Below are positions 8,844 through 20,213 of a DNA stretch of 64,000 nucleotides, one piece after another. The translations under genes were made by a program, and so were the position numbers. This DNA is from Amycolatopsis anabasis (GTDB lineage: Bacteria; Actinomycetota; Actinomycetes; Mycobacteriales; Pseudonocardiaceae), in the NCBI RefSeq assembly GCF_009765355.1, contig NZ_VTHK01000011.1:1-64000 (forward strand). Direction: 5' to 3'. A model generated the notes under the pieces. It had not been told where the DNA came from and ran no database searches. It saw nothing but the letters and a program-made list of their open reading frames with translations. How positions within the stretch are numbered: the first letter of the stretch is position 1; each line of letters opens with the position of its first letter.

Positions 8844-8917
8844 GCCGCGCCTCCCGCGAGTTCGCGCGCGACCGCGATCGCGTCTCGAGTGCCGCGACCT
8901 GGCATCGTGCGCTTCAT
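8840..8917 (-). CDS. possible 25-residue mini-ORF bridging DUF58 and VWA genes
   Basis: A short frame starting MKRTMPGRG and ending ELAGGAA. Its ATG overlaps the TGA of the DUF58 gene (ATGA) and its TGA overlaps the ATG of the VWA gene (again ATGA). The strong GGGAGG of the VWA gene lies inside it. The exact double overlap suggests that it couples translation across a 70-nt gap; whether the peptide itself does anything is unknown. It could also be chance, since the gap is short and GC-rich. Confidence 0.35.
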   Translation of the reverse strand: MKRTMPGRGTRDAIAVARELAGGAA

Positions 8918-9858
8918 GCCACACCCCCGGACCAGCGCCGCTTGCGGGCGACCACGAACCGCACGGTGTCCGCGATCCAGTCCGAATCGGTGCGCAGCAC
9001 CAGATGCGCGGCGCCCGCCTTGCGCAGCGCGGCGGCGACCTGGTCGCGGTGCGCCTGCGCGGCCGCGGCGAATTCCTTGCGCAGCAACGGGGACGCGTGC
9101 ACCTCGCGCTGCCGTCCGGTTTCCGGATCGGCCAGCACGACCGTGCCCACCTCGGGCAGGTCGACATCCCGCGGATCGACGATCTCCACCCCGATCAGAT
9201 CGTGCCGGGCCGACAGCGCGCGCAGCGGCCGCTGCCACGCGGTGTCGCCGAGGAAGTCGGAAACCACCACCGCGAGCCCCCGGCGCCGGGGCGGCCGCCG
9301 CAGCTGTTCGATCGCCGCGGCCAGATCTCCCCGGGTGCCCTCGGGGGCGCGCGGTGTCGTCGCGACCCGGCGGACCAGCCCGCGGACGTGCGCCAGCCCG
9401 CCGCGGGCCGGGATCCGGGTGGTCTGCGCGCCGTTGGCGATCAGCGCGCCGAGCCGGTTGCCGCCGCCCGCCGCGGTGAGGTGGGCGAGCGCCGCGATCG
9501 CGCAGACCACCAGATCCCGCTTCTCGCAGAGCGCGGTGCCGAAGTCCAGGCTGGCGGACAGATCCGCGACGACCCAGGTCTCCAGTTCGCGGTCGGCCAC
9601 GGTCTCCCGGATGTGCGGGACCGTGGTGCGCGCGGTGACCGCCCAGTCCATCCGCCGCACGTCGTCGCCGGGCTGGTACGGCCGGGCCTCCCCCGGCTCG
9701 GACCCCGGGCCGGGCACCAACCCGAGGTGGTTTCCCTGCAACAGGCCGTCCAACCGGCGCCGCACCTCGAGCTCGAGCGTGCGCAGACCGGCCTCCAGGC
9801 GCTCGCCACGCAGAACCGGTGGCGCCCAGTCGGGCCTGGTGCCGTTCTCGTCCCTCAC
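8914..9858 (-). CDS. DUF58 domain protein of the MoxR system (Rv1480-like)
   Basis: A 314-residue cytosolic protein. The central motif RPYQPGDDVRRMDWAVTART is the DUF58 signature, and WVVADLSASLDFG begins a VWA-like fold with a DxSxS metal-site start. DUF58 proteins are found between a MoxR ATPase and VWA proteins, as here. Start is GTG at 9858, 10 nt beyond the moxR stop, with GGTGAG upstream; no earlier start gives a sensible N-terminus. In mycobacteria the orthologous locus lies next to ripA and acn, the same neighbourhood seen here. Confidence 0.88.
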   Translation of the reverse strand: MRDENGTRPDWAPPVLRGERLEAGLRTLELEVRRRLDGLLQGNHLGLVPGPGSEPGEARPYQPGDDVRRMDWAVTARTTVPHIRETVADRELETWVVADLSASLDFGTALCEKRDLVVCAIAALAHLTAAGGGNRLGALIANGAQTTRIPARGGLAHVRGLVRRVATTPRAPEGTRGDLAAAIEQLRRPPRRRGLAVVVSDFLGDTAWQRPLRALSARHDLIGVEIVDPRDVDLPEVGTVVLADPETGRQREVHASPLLRKEFAAAAQAHRDQVAAALRKAGAAHLVLRTDSDWIADTVRFVVARKRRWSGGVA

Positions 9859-9868
9859 TGTGACCCGC

Positions 9869-10927
9869 TCACCTGCCCGCGGGGACGGGGTGGCCCGGGC
9901 CGCCCTGCGGCCGCGCCGACACCTGGGGCAGCGGCACGGTCTGCAGCACCCGCGTGATGATGTGGTCCAGCGGCACCCCGTCGGCCAGCGCGTCGTAGGA
10001 CAGCACGAGCCGGTGCCGGAGCACGTCCGGGACCACGTCGACCACGTCCTGCGGCAGCACGTAATCGCGCCCGCGGACCAGCGCCAGCGCGCGGGCCGCG
10101 GCGATGATGCCCAGGCTGGCGCGCGGCGAGGCACCGTAGGACACCCAGCCCGCCACATCGGTCAGCCCGTGCTCGGCCGGGGTCCGCGTGGTCAGCACCA
10201 GGCGCACCACGTAGTCCACCAGCGCGTGGTGCACGAACACCTGGGACGCGACGCCCTGCAGCCGGACCAGTTCGGCGGGGCTGAGCACCTCGTGCGGCTC
10301 CGGCGGGGTCACGCCCATCCGGTAGACGATCTCCCGCTCCTCCTCGGCCGTCGGGTACTCGACGACGATCTTGAACAGGAACCGGTCGCGCTGCGCCTCC
10401 GGCAGCGGGTACACGCCCTCGTTCTCGATCGGGTTCTGGGTGGCCAGCACCAGGAACGGATCGGGCATCGGGAAGGTCTTGCCGCCGATCGACACGTGCC
10501 GCTCGGCCATCACCTCGAGCATGGCCGACTGCACCTTCGCGGGGGCGCGGTTGATCTCGTCGGCGAGCACGAAGTTCGCCACCACCGGGCCGAGCTCGAC
10601 GTCGAACTGCTCGCTGCCCTGGCGGTAGATGCGGGTGCCGAGGATATCGGCCGGGACCAGGTCGGGGGTGAACTGCACACGCGAGAAGGAACCGCCGACG
10701 ACCCGGGCGAAGGTCTCCACGGCGAGCGTCTTGGCCACACCGGGCACACCCTCCAGCAGCAGGTGCCCCTTCGCGAGCAGGCCGACGAGCATGCGCTCCA
10801 CCAGCCGGTCCTGCCCGACGATGATCCGCTTGACCTCGAACACGGTGCGTTCCAGGAGCTGCGCGTCCCGCGCCGGCGTGCCGGATTGCTGGCCGGCCGC
10901 GCCGTCGGCGTACCCGGACTCCGTCAC
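9869..10927 (-). CDS. moxR: MoxR-family AAA+ ATPase
   Basis: A 352-residue AAA+ ATPase. Walker A-like GVPGVAKT, Walker B LADEINRAP, sensor 1 region LATQNPIENEG and arginine-rich QRDRF are all present and intact. MoxR ATPases remodel partner proteins, usually VWA/DUF58 proteins encoded downstream as here. GTG at 10927 is chosen because GAGGGAGG precedes it by 4 nt and homologs begin at about this point; the frame stays open for another 70 codons upstream but with poor codon use. First gene of a three-gene (or four with the mini-ORF) operon. Confidence 0.92.
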   Translation of the reverse strand: MTESGYADGAAGQQSGTPARDAQLLERTVFEVKRIIVGQDRLVERMLVGLLAKGHLLLEGVPGVAKTLAVETFARVVGGSFSRVQFTPDLVPADILGTRIYRQGSEQFDVELGPVVANFVLADEINRAPAKVQSAMLEVMAERHVSIGGKTFPMPDPFLVLATQNPIENEGVYPLPEAQRDRFLFKIVVEYPTAEEEREIVYRMGVTPPEPHEVLSPAELVRLQGVASQVFVHHALVDYVVRLVLTTRTPAEHGLTDVAGWVSYGASPRASLGIIAAARALALVRGRDYVLPQDVVDVVPDVLRHRLVLSYDALADGVPLDHIITRVLQTVPLPQVSARPQGGPGHPVPAGR

Positions 10928-11048
10928 GGTGCCTCCCTCGCTGATGATCGGATGTGCCGCGCCGACCGTACCGTTCGCGTGACACGACTGTGCGTGACGG
11001 TAGCCAACCGGATCACCCGTATGACGGCTGTGAAAGCCCTGCCACCCG

Positions 11049-11606
11049 TTACGACTCCCGGCGGAGCCGCTCCAGATCCTCGGGCGTGTCGACGTCCGCG
11101 CTCTCCCCCGGCAACTCCGGGACCGCCACGACGGCAAGCCCGGCCAGGGTCCGGCGCAGGGACGCGCCCGCGGGCTCCGGCGGCAGCGCCTCCCGCAGCG
11201 CCCGCGCCCGCCAGACGCCGATCAGCCACTGCCGCCTGCCGTCGGCGTCGACCAGCACGGCCCCGTCCCCCGCGCCGACCGCCGCCCGCAGGCGATCCAC
11301 AGTGGACGGAGTGATCCGGGCGAGGTCCCCGGCCAGCACGGCGACCAGCTCGGTTTCCGGCGGCGCCGCGGCGAGCCCGGCAGCGAGGGCGGCGACCGGT
11401 CCCCCGCCCGGCGGTTCCTCGCGGGTCCACCGGACGCCGGGCACCCCGTCCCGCCGCGGACCGACCACGATCACCGGATCGGCCCCGGTCAGGGCGGCGA
11501 CAACCGTGCGCAGCAACGGCTTTCCGCGCACGTCGAGCATCGGCTTGTCCACTCCGGACAGTCGGTGTGCGCCGCCACCGGCCAGCACGATTCCGGCCAG
11601 GCTCAT
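11049..11606 (-). CDS. mobA: MobA-like NTP transferase (molybdenum cofactor guanylyltransferase family)
   Basis: A 185-residue nucleotidyltransferase. The N-terminal LAGGGAHRLSGVDKPML is the MobA/GlmU-type nucleotide-binding signature, and VLAGDLARI holds the metal-binding Asp. MobA joins GMP to molybdopterin to make the guanine dinucleotide cofactor; other members of the fold act on sugars or purine cofactors, so the symbol is tentative. It starts 11 nt after the RipA-like gene stop and is followed by moxR at a distance of about 120 nt. It may be cotranscribed with the endopeptidase gene. Confidence 0.78.
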   Translation of the reverse strand: MSLAGIVLAGGGAHRLSGVDKPMLDVRGKPLLRTVVAALTGADPVIVVGPRRDGVPGVRWTREEPPGGGPVAALAAGLAAAPPETELVAVLAGDLARITPSTVDRLRAAVGAGDGAVLVDADGRRQWLIGVWRARALREALPPEPAGASLRRTLAGLAVVAVPELPGESADVDTPEDLERLRRES

Positions 11607-11617
11607 GGCGGTGAACG

Positions 11618-12979
11618 TTAGCCGATCAGCCGCGTGGCGTAGGGCATGATCCCGCCGTACCGGACCGGCGACACCTTGACCACCGAACCGGACTGCGGTG
11701 CCTCGACCATCTGGCCGTTGCCGAGGTAGAGCGCCACGTGGTGGATTCCGCCGCCACCGCCCCAGAACAGCATGTCGCCCCGGCGCATCTGGGACAGCGG
11801 CACCTTGCGGCCCGCGTGGTACTGGTAGCCGCTGTAGTGCGGCAGCGACCGCACCCCGGCGAACGCGTAGATCATCAGGCCCGAGCAGTCGAACCCGATC
11901 TTGCGGTAGTCGCCGAACCGGTCGGCGACGCCGCCGTCGCGGATGCCCCGGGTGGGCCCGCTCGCGTTGCCGCCGCCCCACGCGTAGGGCAGGCCGAGCT
12001 GGGACATCGCCCGGGCGATCACCGCCTCCACACTCGCGCCGGCCGGGGCCGAGGGCCGCCCGCGCGGCGGGGGCGCCGGATCGTTGTTGCCGCCGCCGCC
12101 CTGATTGCCCTGGCTGGCGGCCGCCGCCAGCGCGGCTTGCCGCGCCCGCTCCTCGTCCTCGCGCTGCTTCTGGGCCAGCCAGTCCTGGTAGCGCTGGCGC
12201 TGCCCCTGCAGCCCGCTGACCTTCTCCTGGGCCTGGAACAACCGCTGCTCGACGCTCTGCTTGTTGGCCTCGAGCTGGGCGGCCTGGCTCTGCTGGCTCT
12301 CCTGCGCGTGCACGGCCGCCGCCTGCGCCGCGTCCGCGGTGCCCTTGGCGCGTTCGGCCGCGGCCTGCTTCTGCTCGGCGATCTCCAGCGCCTTGCGGGC
12401 CGCCGCGTCCTTGTTCGCCTTCTCGGCCTGCGCGCGCCGCATCTCCTCCAGAGCGTGGAGCTGGCTGCCGCCGACCGCGTTCAGCATCTGCGCCCGGGCC
12501 AGCAGGTCCTTCGGACTGTCCGAGCCGATATAGGCCGACATCGACCCGATCGTGCTGCCCTGCTGGTAGCTCCCCGCGATGAACCGGTCCAGGTTCTGCC
12601 GCGCGATCTCGATCGCGCCGACGGCAGCGTCGGACTCGCGCCGCGCCGCCTCGGCGTCCAGCCGGGCCTGACCCGCGGCGTCCTGCGCCGTCTGCATGTC
12701 GACCAGGGCCTTGTTGGCCTCTTCCATCTTCAGTTCGACATCGGCCTGCAGCTCGGAGAGCTTGCTTTCGGCCGCGGCGAGCTGGTTGGTGAGCTGGCCG
12801 ACCTCGCCCGCCCGGGCGTTCGCCTCGGCCCGGCTGGCGTCGATCTCGGAATCGCTCGGATTCGGCGGTGGTGGCGGCGCCGCCACACCCGTACCGGCCG
12901 CACCGAGCAGCGCCACCAGGCCGAACGCCCCGACCACAAGCAGCCGGGGGATCGCCCCGCCACTCTGCCTTCTCGGCAC
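11618..12979 (-). CDS. secreted NlpC/P60 peptidoglycan endopeptidase (RipA-like)
   Basis: A 453-residue exported cell-wall hydrolase. A signal peptide (PRLLVVGAFGLVALLGAAGTGVAA region) is followed by a long coiled coil (about residues 45-280), a low-complexity Gly/Asn/Pro linker, and a C-terminal NlpC/P60 domain with catalytic Cys near 364 in GFDCSGL and His near 414 in GGIHHVALYLG. RipA-type enzymes cut the D-Glu to meso-DAP bond during septum splitting, and the coiled coil keeps them inactive. GTG at 12979 is preferred over 12988 because GGGAGG then sits 8 nt upstream. It is divergent from aconitase, as Rv1477 ripA is in mycobacteria. Confidence 0.9.
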   Translation of the reverse strand: MPRRQSGGAIPRLLVVGAFGLVALLGAAGTGVAAPPPPPNPSDSEIDASRAEANARAGEVGQLTNQLAAAESKLSELQADVELKMEEANKALVDMQTAQDAAGQARLDAEAARRESDAAVGAIEIARQNLDRFIAGSYQQGSTIGSMSAYIGSDSPKDLLARAQMLNAVGGSQLHALEEMRRAQAEKANKDAAARKALEIAEQKQAAAERAKGTADAAQAAAVHAQESQQSQAAQLEANKQSVEQRLFQAQEKVSGLQGQRQRYQDWLAQKQREDEERARQAALAAAASQGNQGGGGNNDPAPPPRGRPSAPAGASVEAVIARAMSQLGLPYAWGGGNASGPTRGIRDGGVADRFGDYRKIGFDCSGLMIYAFAGVRSLPHYSGYQYHAGRKVPLSQMRRGDMLFWGGGGGIHHVALYLGNGQMVEAPQSGSVVKVSPVRYGGIMPYATRLIG

Positions 12980-13144
12980 GGCCTCCACCTCCCGTCCCGG
13001 ACCCGCCCCTCGCCGGCCCGGTGCTCATTCGGAGCAACTGTGCCACTAATGCCACATGTTTACCAAGTGTCACAGTGACCACACAGCTACCGTCTGCCTC
13101 AAATTCCCCAACGTGGGTGATGCGTGTCGCGCTTGAAGTTAAAA

Positions 13145-13160
13145 AAGGACAAGCGTACTG
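13145..13160 (+). promoter_or_regulatory. predicted AcnR operator in front of aconitase
   Basis: The sequence AAGGACAAGCGTACTG agrees with the published corynebacterial/mycobacterial AcnR motif (CAGNACNNNCGTACTG, as I recall it) at 11 of 12 fixed positions. It lies in an AT-rich patch (aaaaaa... gtttat) of the otherwise GC-rich 327-nt gap before acnA, about 147 nt upstream of the GTG start, where a promoter would be expected. A matching site precedes the acnR-like gene at 27422. Binding is a prediction. Confidence 0.65.
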
Positions 13161-13234
13161 TTTATGCCAGCAGGGAGCCCAGCCCCGTCCCCGCGTCTGC
13201 GGACATGGCGAGGGTGCGCAAGACTCGCCCCTGA

Positions 13235-16117
<2,883 letters not shown>

Positions 16118-16131
16118 TCCCCGCGGCACTT

Positions 16132-16182
16132 TCATGAGGGGACCCCTCCAGACAATTTTCGTCTGGAGGGGTCCCCTCATGA
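16132..16182. terminator. perfect 22-bp stem terminator between acnA and the convergent hydrolase
   Basis: Two 22-nt arms (starting TCATGAGGGGACCCC and ending GGGGTCCCCTCATGA) pair without mismatch around the 7-nt loop AATTTTC. The element lies 14 nt after the acnA stop and 10 nt before the stop of the convergent hydrolase gene, so it can terminate both. No long T run follows on either side, as is usual in actinomycetes. Confidence 0.8.
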
Positions 16183-16192
16183 CACCTGCGTG

Positions 16193-17830
16193 CTAGCTCG
16201 GCGACGCGGGTGGGTCGAAGGGCTGGGTGTCCGGTTGGAAGACCTGGGCGGGTGCCGGCGCCTTGAGGTCGACCAGGTAGTCCGCGGTGGCCTTGTCCAC
16301 GCCCGCCGAGGAACCGAGGATGCAGTGGCCGAACGCGTCCACCGAAAGCAGGCGCGCGTTGCCGAGCTGGTCGGCCATCCGCTTGGCGAACTTGTACTGG
16401 GTGGCCGGGTCGAAGTAGTTGCCGACCACCAGCACCGGGTTCTCCGTCGACTTGTTCCACGGGCCGCGGTAGGCGGCGTCGAAGTTCCGCATCGGCCACA
16501 CCGGGCAGGCGGCCGCGTCCGAGAACGCCTGCGAGCGTCCGAAGGTCGGCGACTCCCGTTCCCATTTCGCCGCGATGGCGGGCGTTTCCTCCTGGGGGTG
16601 GAAGAACGGCTTGTCCGAGCAGTTCACCGCGAAATACGAGTCGTCACCGAGGTACGGGCTGTCGCCGCGGTCGAAGCGCGCGTTGTGCGGCGGGTTCAGC
16701 AGCGTGGTCAGGTGCTGCGCGGTGAACTTCGGCGGCGCCTGACCGGCCGGTGGGTGCAGCAGGTCGTATATCCGCTGCAGTTCCGTGGCGAGGCTGCCGA
16801 ACGCCTCCGGTGAGTACAGCGCCCCGGACACCCCGCTGGTGAACCGGCTGATGTCGAGCGTCGCACCGTCCGGCAACGCGAGCGGCTGCTGGTGCAGGTA
16901 GGTGCGCAGCTCGTCGAACTTCTCCCGCGGCTGCCCGGCGCTGAACGCGCATTTCGCCCCGGCCTCCTGACACCTGGTCAGGAAGCCGTCGAGCGAGATC
17001 TCGAACCCCTTCGCCCGCTCCCGGTCGTACTGCAGCCCGTCGCTGGTCCGCAGTTCCGGGTCCACGTTCCCGTCGAGCACCAGCGCGCGGGCGGTCTTCG
17101 GGAACATGTTGGCGTAGGTCGCCCCGATGAGCGTGCCGTAGGAGAAGCCGACGAAGTTCAGCTTCGGGTCCCCCACCGCCGCGCGCAACAGGTCGAGGTC
17201 GCGCACGACGTCCCGGGTGGACATGTGTTCGGTCAGCGCGCCCGCGTTGCGCTTGCAGAACTGGCCGTAGTCGCGGTACGAAGCCAGCGTCGCGGAGATC
17301 TCCCGCTGGCTCAGCGGGACCCCGACCTGCGGCCCCAGCACGTCCTGCGCGTCCTCCGCGGTGGTGAAGCAGCGCAGCGGGCTGCTCGCCCCGACCCCGC
17401 GCGGGTCGAAACCGATCGTGTCGAACCGCTCCAGCACCACCGGATCGAAGTAGTTGACCGCCCGGATCGGGGTGGTCAGCCCCGGACCGCCGGGGCCGCC
17501 GGGGTTGAGGAACAGCGACCCGATCCGCTGGTCCGGTTTCGCCGCGGCACGTTTGAGCAACGCGAGATCGATCGTGCCGAGCGCGGCGTTGTCGTGATCG
17601 ATCGGCACCCGGTAGGTCGCGCAGCTGAACTGCCCGGCCTGATCCGGCGGCACCCCGGGCAACGAGGACGCCGGGCACGACGTCCACTGCACCGGTGGTA
17701 CCGCGCCGACCTGTGCCGGGGTCGGCGTATCTTCGGCGGTGGCGGCGGTGACCGGCAGGGCGACCAGCGCCCCCGTCACCACCAGTGTTCCCGACAGCCT
17801 GCGTACCCGGCCCCATGCGGACTTCGACAC
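16193..17830 (-). CDS. secreted alpha/beta hydrolase with TAP-like C-terminus (tripeptidyl aminopeptidase type)
   Basis: A 545-residue exported serine hydrolase related to Streptomyces tripeptidyl aminopeptidases SlpD/SlpE. The signal peptide runs to about residue 33 (ALPVTAATAEDTP). The nucleophile elbow GFSYGT lies near residue 230, the oxyanion loop LNPGGPGGPGL near 107, and the catalytic Asp and His in the TAP-like C-terminal domain around VVGNYFDPATQY and DAFGHCILG. GTG at 17830 is chosen since GGGAGGG lies 7 nt upstream and a signal peptide follows at once; the frame continues 54 codons upstream with no signal-like character. Probable role: release of N-terminal peptides outside the cell. 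Confidence 0.85.
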   Translation of the reverse strand: MSKSAWGRVRRLSGTLVVTGALVALPVTAATAEDTPTPAQVGAVPPVQWTSCPASSLPGVPPDQAGQFSCATYRVPIDHDNAALGTIDLALLKRAAAKPDQRIGSLFLNPGGPGGPGLTTPIRAVNYFDPVVLERFDTIGFDPRGVGASSPLRCFTTAEDAQDVLGPQVGVPLSQREISATLASYRDYGQFCKRNAGALTEHMSTRDVVRDLDLLRAAVGDPKLNFVGFSYGTLIGATYANMFPKTARALVLDGNVDPELRTSDGLQYDRERAKGFEISLDGFLTRCQEAGAKCAFSAGQPREKFDELRTYLHQQPLALPDGATLDISRFTSGVSGALYSPEAFGSLATELQRIYDLLHPPAGQAPPKFTAQHLTTLLNPPHNARFDRGDSPYLGDDSYFAVNCSDKPFFHPQEETPAIAAKWERESPTFGRSQAFSDAAACPVWPMRNFDAAYRGPWNKSTENPVLVVGNYFDPATQYKFAKRMADQLGNARLLSVDAFGHCILGSSAGVDKATADYLVDLKAPAPAQVFQPDTQPFDPPASPS

Positions 17831-18005
17831 AACCACTCCCTCCCGTCGCTCCCGCGGATCCTGCTGCGCCGCGAAGCTGTTCGCAACACGAACATGGCAC
17901 AGCCGTATCCGCACAGTCACCAACCGAAAGGATGGTTCCGACCCGGCCGAATGACCGACGGCAGAATGGCCTAACGCGCTGTCAGCAGTCAATGTCCGGG
18001 CAGCA

Positions 18006-18476
18006 CTAACGTGGTGTCAGAACGAAGATCGGCAGTTCCCGTGCGGCTAGTTCCCGTTCCATTTCGTAGCCCGGCCAGAACGCCAGCAGCCGCTGCCAGA
18101 GTGCGTCGTACTCGGCGCCTTCGACCTCCCGGGCGCGCACCGGGATCTCCCGGCCGCGGACCGCGATGGTCGCTTCCGGCTTCGCACGCAGGTTGTGCGT
18201 CCAGGCCGGATGCCGCGGCTTGCCCCAGTTGGAGCCGATCAGCACGTAGTTCGCGCCGTCCGGGAAGTACAGCAGGTTGGTGCTGCGCGGCAGGCCGCTC
18301 TTGCGGCCCACCGCGGTCAGCCGCAACGACGGCAGCCCGGCGATCGCCACCAGGCTCACCCGCCCGCCGGACCACCGGTGCAGCCGGTGGTCCGCCCAGA
18401 CGATTCCGGGGGCCAGTTTCATCAGCCACGGACGAGTGCCCAGCGAACGGGCCAGTCGCGGTAAGGGGTTACGCAC
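18006..18476 (-). CDS. nitroreductase/quinone reductase family deazaflavin (F420)-dependent oxidoreductase
   Basis: A 156-residue split beta-barrel protein of the Ddn family, which uses F420H2 to reduce quinones or nitro compounds. Typical pieces are LRLTAVGRKSGLPRSTNLLYF and the GSNWGKPRHPAWTHNLRA block that contacts the deazaflavin. The GTG start overlaps the last 8 nt of egtD on the same strand, so it is the last gene of the ergothioneine operon. In many actinobacteria egtE occupies this place; here it does not. A role in ergothioneine metabolism is only a guess from position. Confidence 0.85.
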   Translation of the reverse strand: MRNPLPRLARSLGTRPWLMKLAPGIVWADHRLHRWSGGRVSLVAIAGLPSLRLTAVGRKSGLPRSTNLLYFPDGANYVLIGSNWGKPRHPAWTHNLRAKPEATIAVRGREIPVRAREVEGAEYDALWQRLLAFWPGYEMERELAARELPIFVLTPR

Positions 18477-19446
18477 GTACCGATCTTGCCAAAGACACTC
18501 CGAAGCGGTTCTCCGCGTCGGTCCACCAGCGCTCCAGCGCGAACCCGGCGTCGGCCAGTTCGTCCCGCACCTGTCCCGGCCGGAACTTCGCCGAGATCTC
18601 GGTGCGCACGTACTCGCCTTCGGCGAACCACACTTCCATCCCGGCGCCGGGAATCCGCACGGTCAGATCCTCCTTGGCCCGCAGGCGCATCTCGATCCAG
18701 CTCCGCTCGGCGTCCCAGTAGGACTCGTGCGCGAACCGGTCCGGATCGAAGTCCGCGCCGAGCCGGGCGTTGATCACCCGCAGCACGTTGCGGTTGAACT
18801 CCGCGGTCACCCCGGCCGCGTCGTCGTAGGCCCGGATCAGGACGTCCGGGTTCTTCACCAGATCGGTGCCCAGCAGCAGCCACTCCCCTTCGTCGAGCAC
18901 GTCCCGCACCGAGCGCAGGAACTTGCTCCGCTCCGCGGGCAGGAAGTTGCCGATCGTGCCGCCGAGGAACGCGACCAGCCGGGGCCGTGCACCGGGGAGC
19001 AGCTCGAGGTGCTCGGTGAAGTCCCCGACCACCCCGTGCACGGACAGCCCGGGGTATTCCGCGGTGATCGCCTCCGCCGCCGCGTTGAGCGCGGACGAAG
19101 ACACGTCCAGCGGGACGAACTCGCCGAGGCTGCCGTGCGCGCGCAACGAGTCCAGCAGGAGCCTGGTCTTCTCGCTCGAACCGGAGCCGAGCTCGACCAG
19201 GGTCCGCGCCGCGGTGACGCGCGCGATCTCGGCGGCCTCGCGGGTGAGGATCTCCCGTTCCGCGCGGGTCGGGTAGTACTCCGGCAGCGTGGTGATCTCC
19301 TCGAACAGCTCGCTGCCACGAGCGTCGTAGAACCACTTCGGCGGCAGCCATTTCGTCGCCGCCGACAGTCCTTCGCGCACGTCGGCCCGCAGGGCCTCGG
19401 TCCCCTCATCGAGGTGGTTGTGCACGTTCAGGTCCAGATTGCTCAT
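18469..19446 (-). CDS. egtD: L-histidine N(alpha)-methyltransferase EgtD
   Basis: A 325-residue SAM-dependent enzyme that trimethylates histidine to hercynine, the first committed step of ergothioneine synthesis. The SAM site is LVELGSGSSEKTRLLLD; GGTIGNF and NPDVLIRAYDDAAGVTAEFN match the histidine pocket region of EgtD. The C-terminal part (EISAKFRPGQV and GFALERWWTD) is also typical. ATG at 19446 follows the egtC stop by 7 nt. Length is close to the 321 residues of the mycobacterial enzyme. Fourth gene of a compact minus-strand egtA-B-C-D operon. Confidence 0.95.
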   Translation of the reverse strand: MSNLDLNVHNHLDEGTEALRADVREGLSAATKWLPPKWFYDARGSELFEEITTLPEYYPTRAEREILTREAAEIARVTAARTLVELGSGSSEKTRLLLDSLRAHGSLGEFVPLDVSSSALNAAAEAITAEYPGLSVHGVVGDFTEHLELLPGARPRLVAFLGGTIGNFLPAERSKFLRSVRDVLDEGEWLLLGTDLVKNPDVLIRAYDDAAGVTAEFNRNVLRVINARLGADFDPDRFAHESYWDAERSWIEMRLRAKEDLTVRIPGAGMEVWFAEGEYVRTEISAKFRPGQVRDELADAGFALERWWTDAENRFGVSLARSVRA

Positions 19447-19453
19447 GACGGGG

Positions 19454-20209
19454 TCACGCACTCCGATCGAATTCGAGGGGAATGAAGTCGGCCGAGTCGC
19501 GCGTCGCGACCACGGCATGGCGTTCGGGCACCGGGGTCCACCCGGGTTCGGCGTCGCACGGTTCGGACGCGACCACGACCGCGTCCCCGGACCGCCGCAC
19601 GGAAAGCGCGTGCGTCCAGGCGGTGGCCACCAGCGTGGTGCCGTCGGTCAGCAGCAGGTTCAACCGCGAGTCCGGTGCGGCCCGCTCCACCCCGGTGACG
19701 AGTTCGACGGTCGCCCGCACCAGGTCCTCCCCCGCGCGCAAGCGATCCCGCAGCAACGCCCAGAGCAGCGCCGAATCCGTCGGCGCCTCCAGCCGCAGCA
19801 GTTCGGCCACCGGGAGTTTCTCCGCGAGCGTGGCGACCGAATCCGGCCAGCCGCGCACCACACCGTTGTGGCTGAACAGCCACGGGCCCTCCGAAAACGG
19901 CGCGCAGGCCGCCTCGGTGACCGGCATACCCGGCGTGCCGGAGCGCACCGCCACCACGAACGCGTTGGCGCGCAAGGACTTGGCCAGTACCGGCAGCGAT
20001 TCGTCAGTCCACATCGGACTCGGCCGCCGGTACCGGACGACCTCGCCGTCCGGGCCGTACCAGCCGAGCCCGAAACCGTCCGCATTCACCGTGCCGCCGG
20101 CCCGCATGTCCTTCGGCGCGTAGGACTGGCGCAGCAAGGAATGCGGCGCTTCGAAGAGCAGTTCCGACGGCGCGCGAGCGGGACCGAGATAACCCAGATG
20201 GCGGCACAT
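19454..20209 (-). CDS. egtC: gamma-glutamyl hercynylcysteine sulfoxide amidase EgtC
   Basis: A 251-residue class II glutamine amidotransferase-like hydrolase. After Met removal the N-terminal nucleophile is Cys2 (MCRHLGYLG), the mark of the Ntn family; GGTVNADGFGLGW and FSHNGVVRGW complete the active site. It removes the gamma-glutamyl group from the EgtB product to give hercynylcysteine sulfoxide. The ATG lies only 4 nt after the egtB stop and egtD follows 7 nt after its own stop, so the pathway order is kept in the operon. Confidence 0.95.
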   Translation of the reverse strand: MCRHLGYLGPARAPSELLFEAPHSLLRQSYAPKDMRAGGTVNADGFGLGWYGPDGEVVRYRRPSPMWTDESLPVLAKSLRANAFVVAVRSGTPGMPVTEAACAPFSEGPWLFSHNGVVRGWPDSVATLAEKLPVAELLRLEAPTDSALLWALLRDRLRAGEDLVRATVELVTGVERAAPDSRLNLLLTDGTTLVATAWTHALSVRRSGDAVVVASEPCDAEPGWTPVPERHAVVATRDSADFIPLEFDRSA

Positions 20210-20213
20210 CCCC

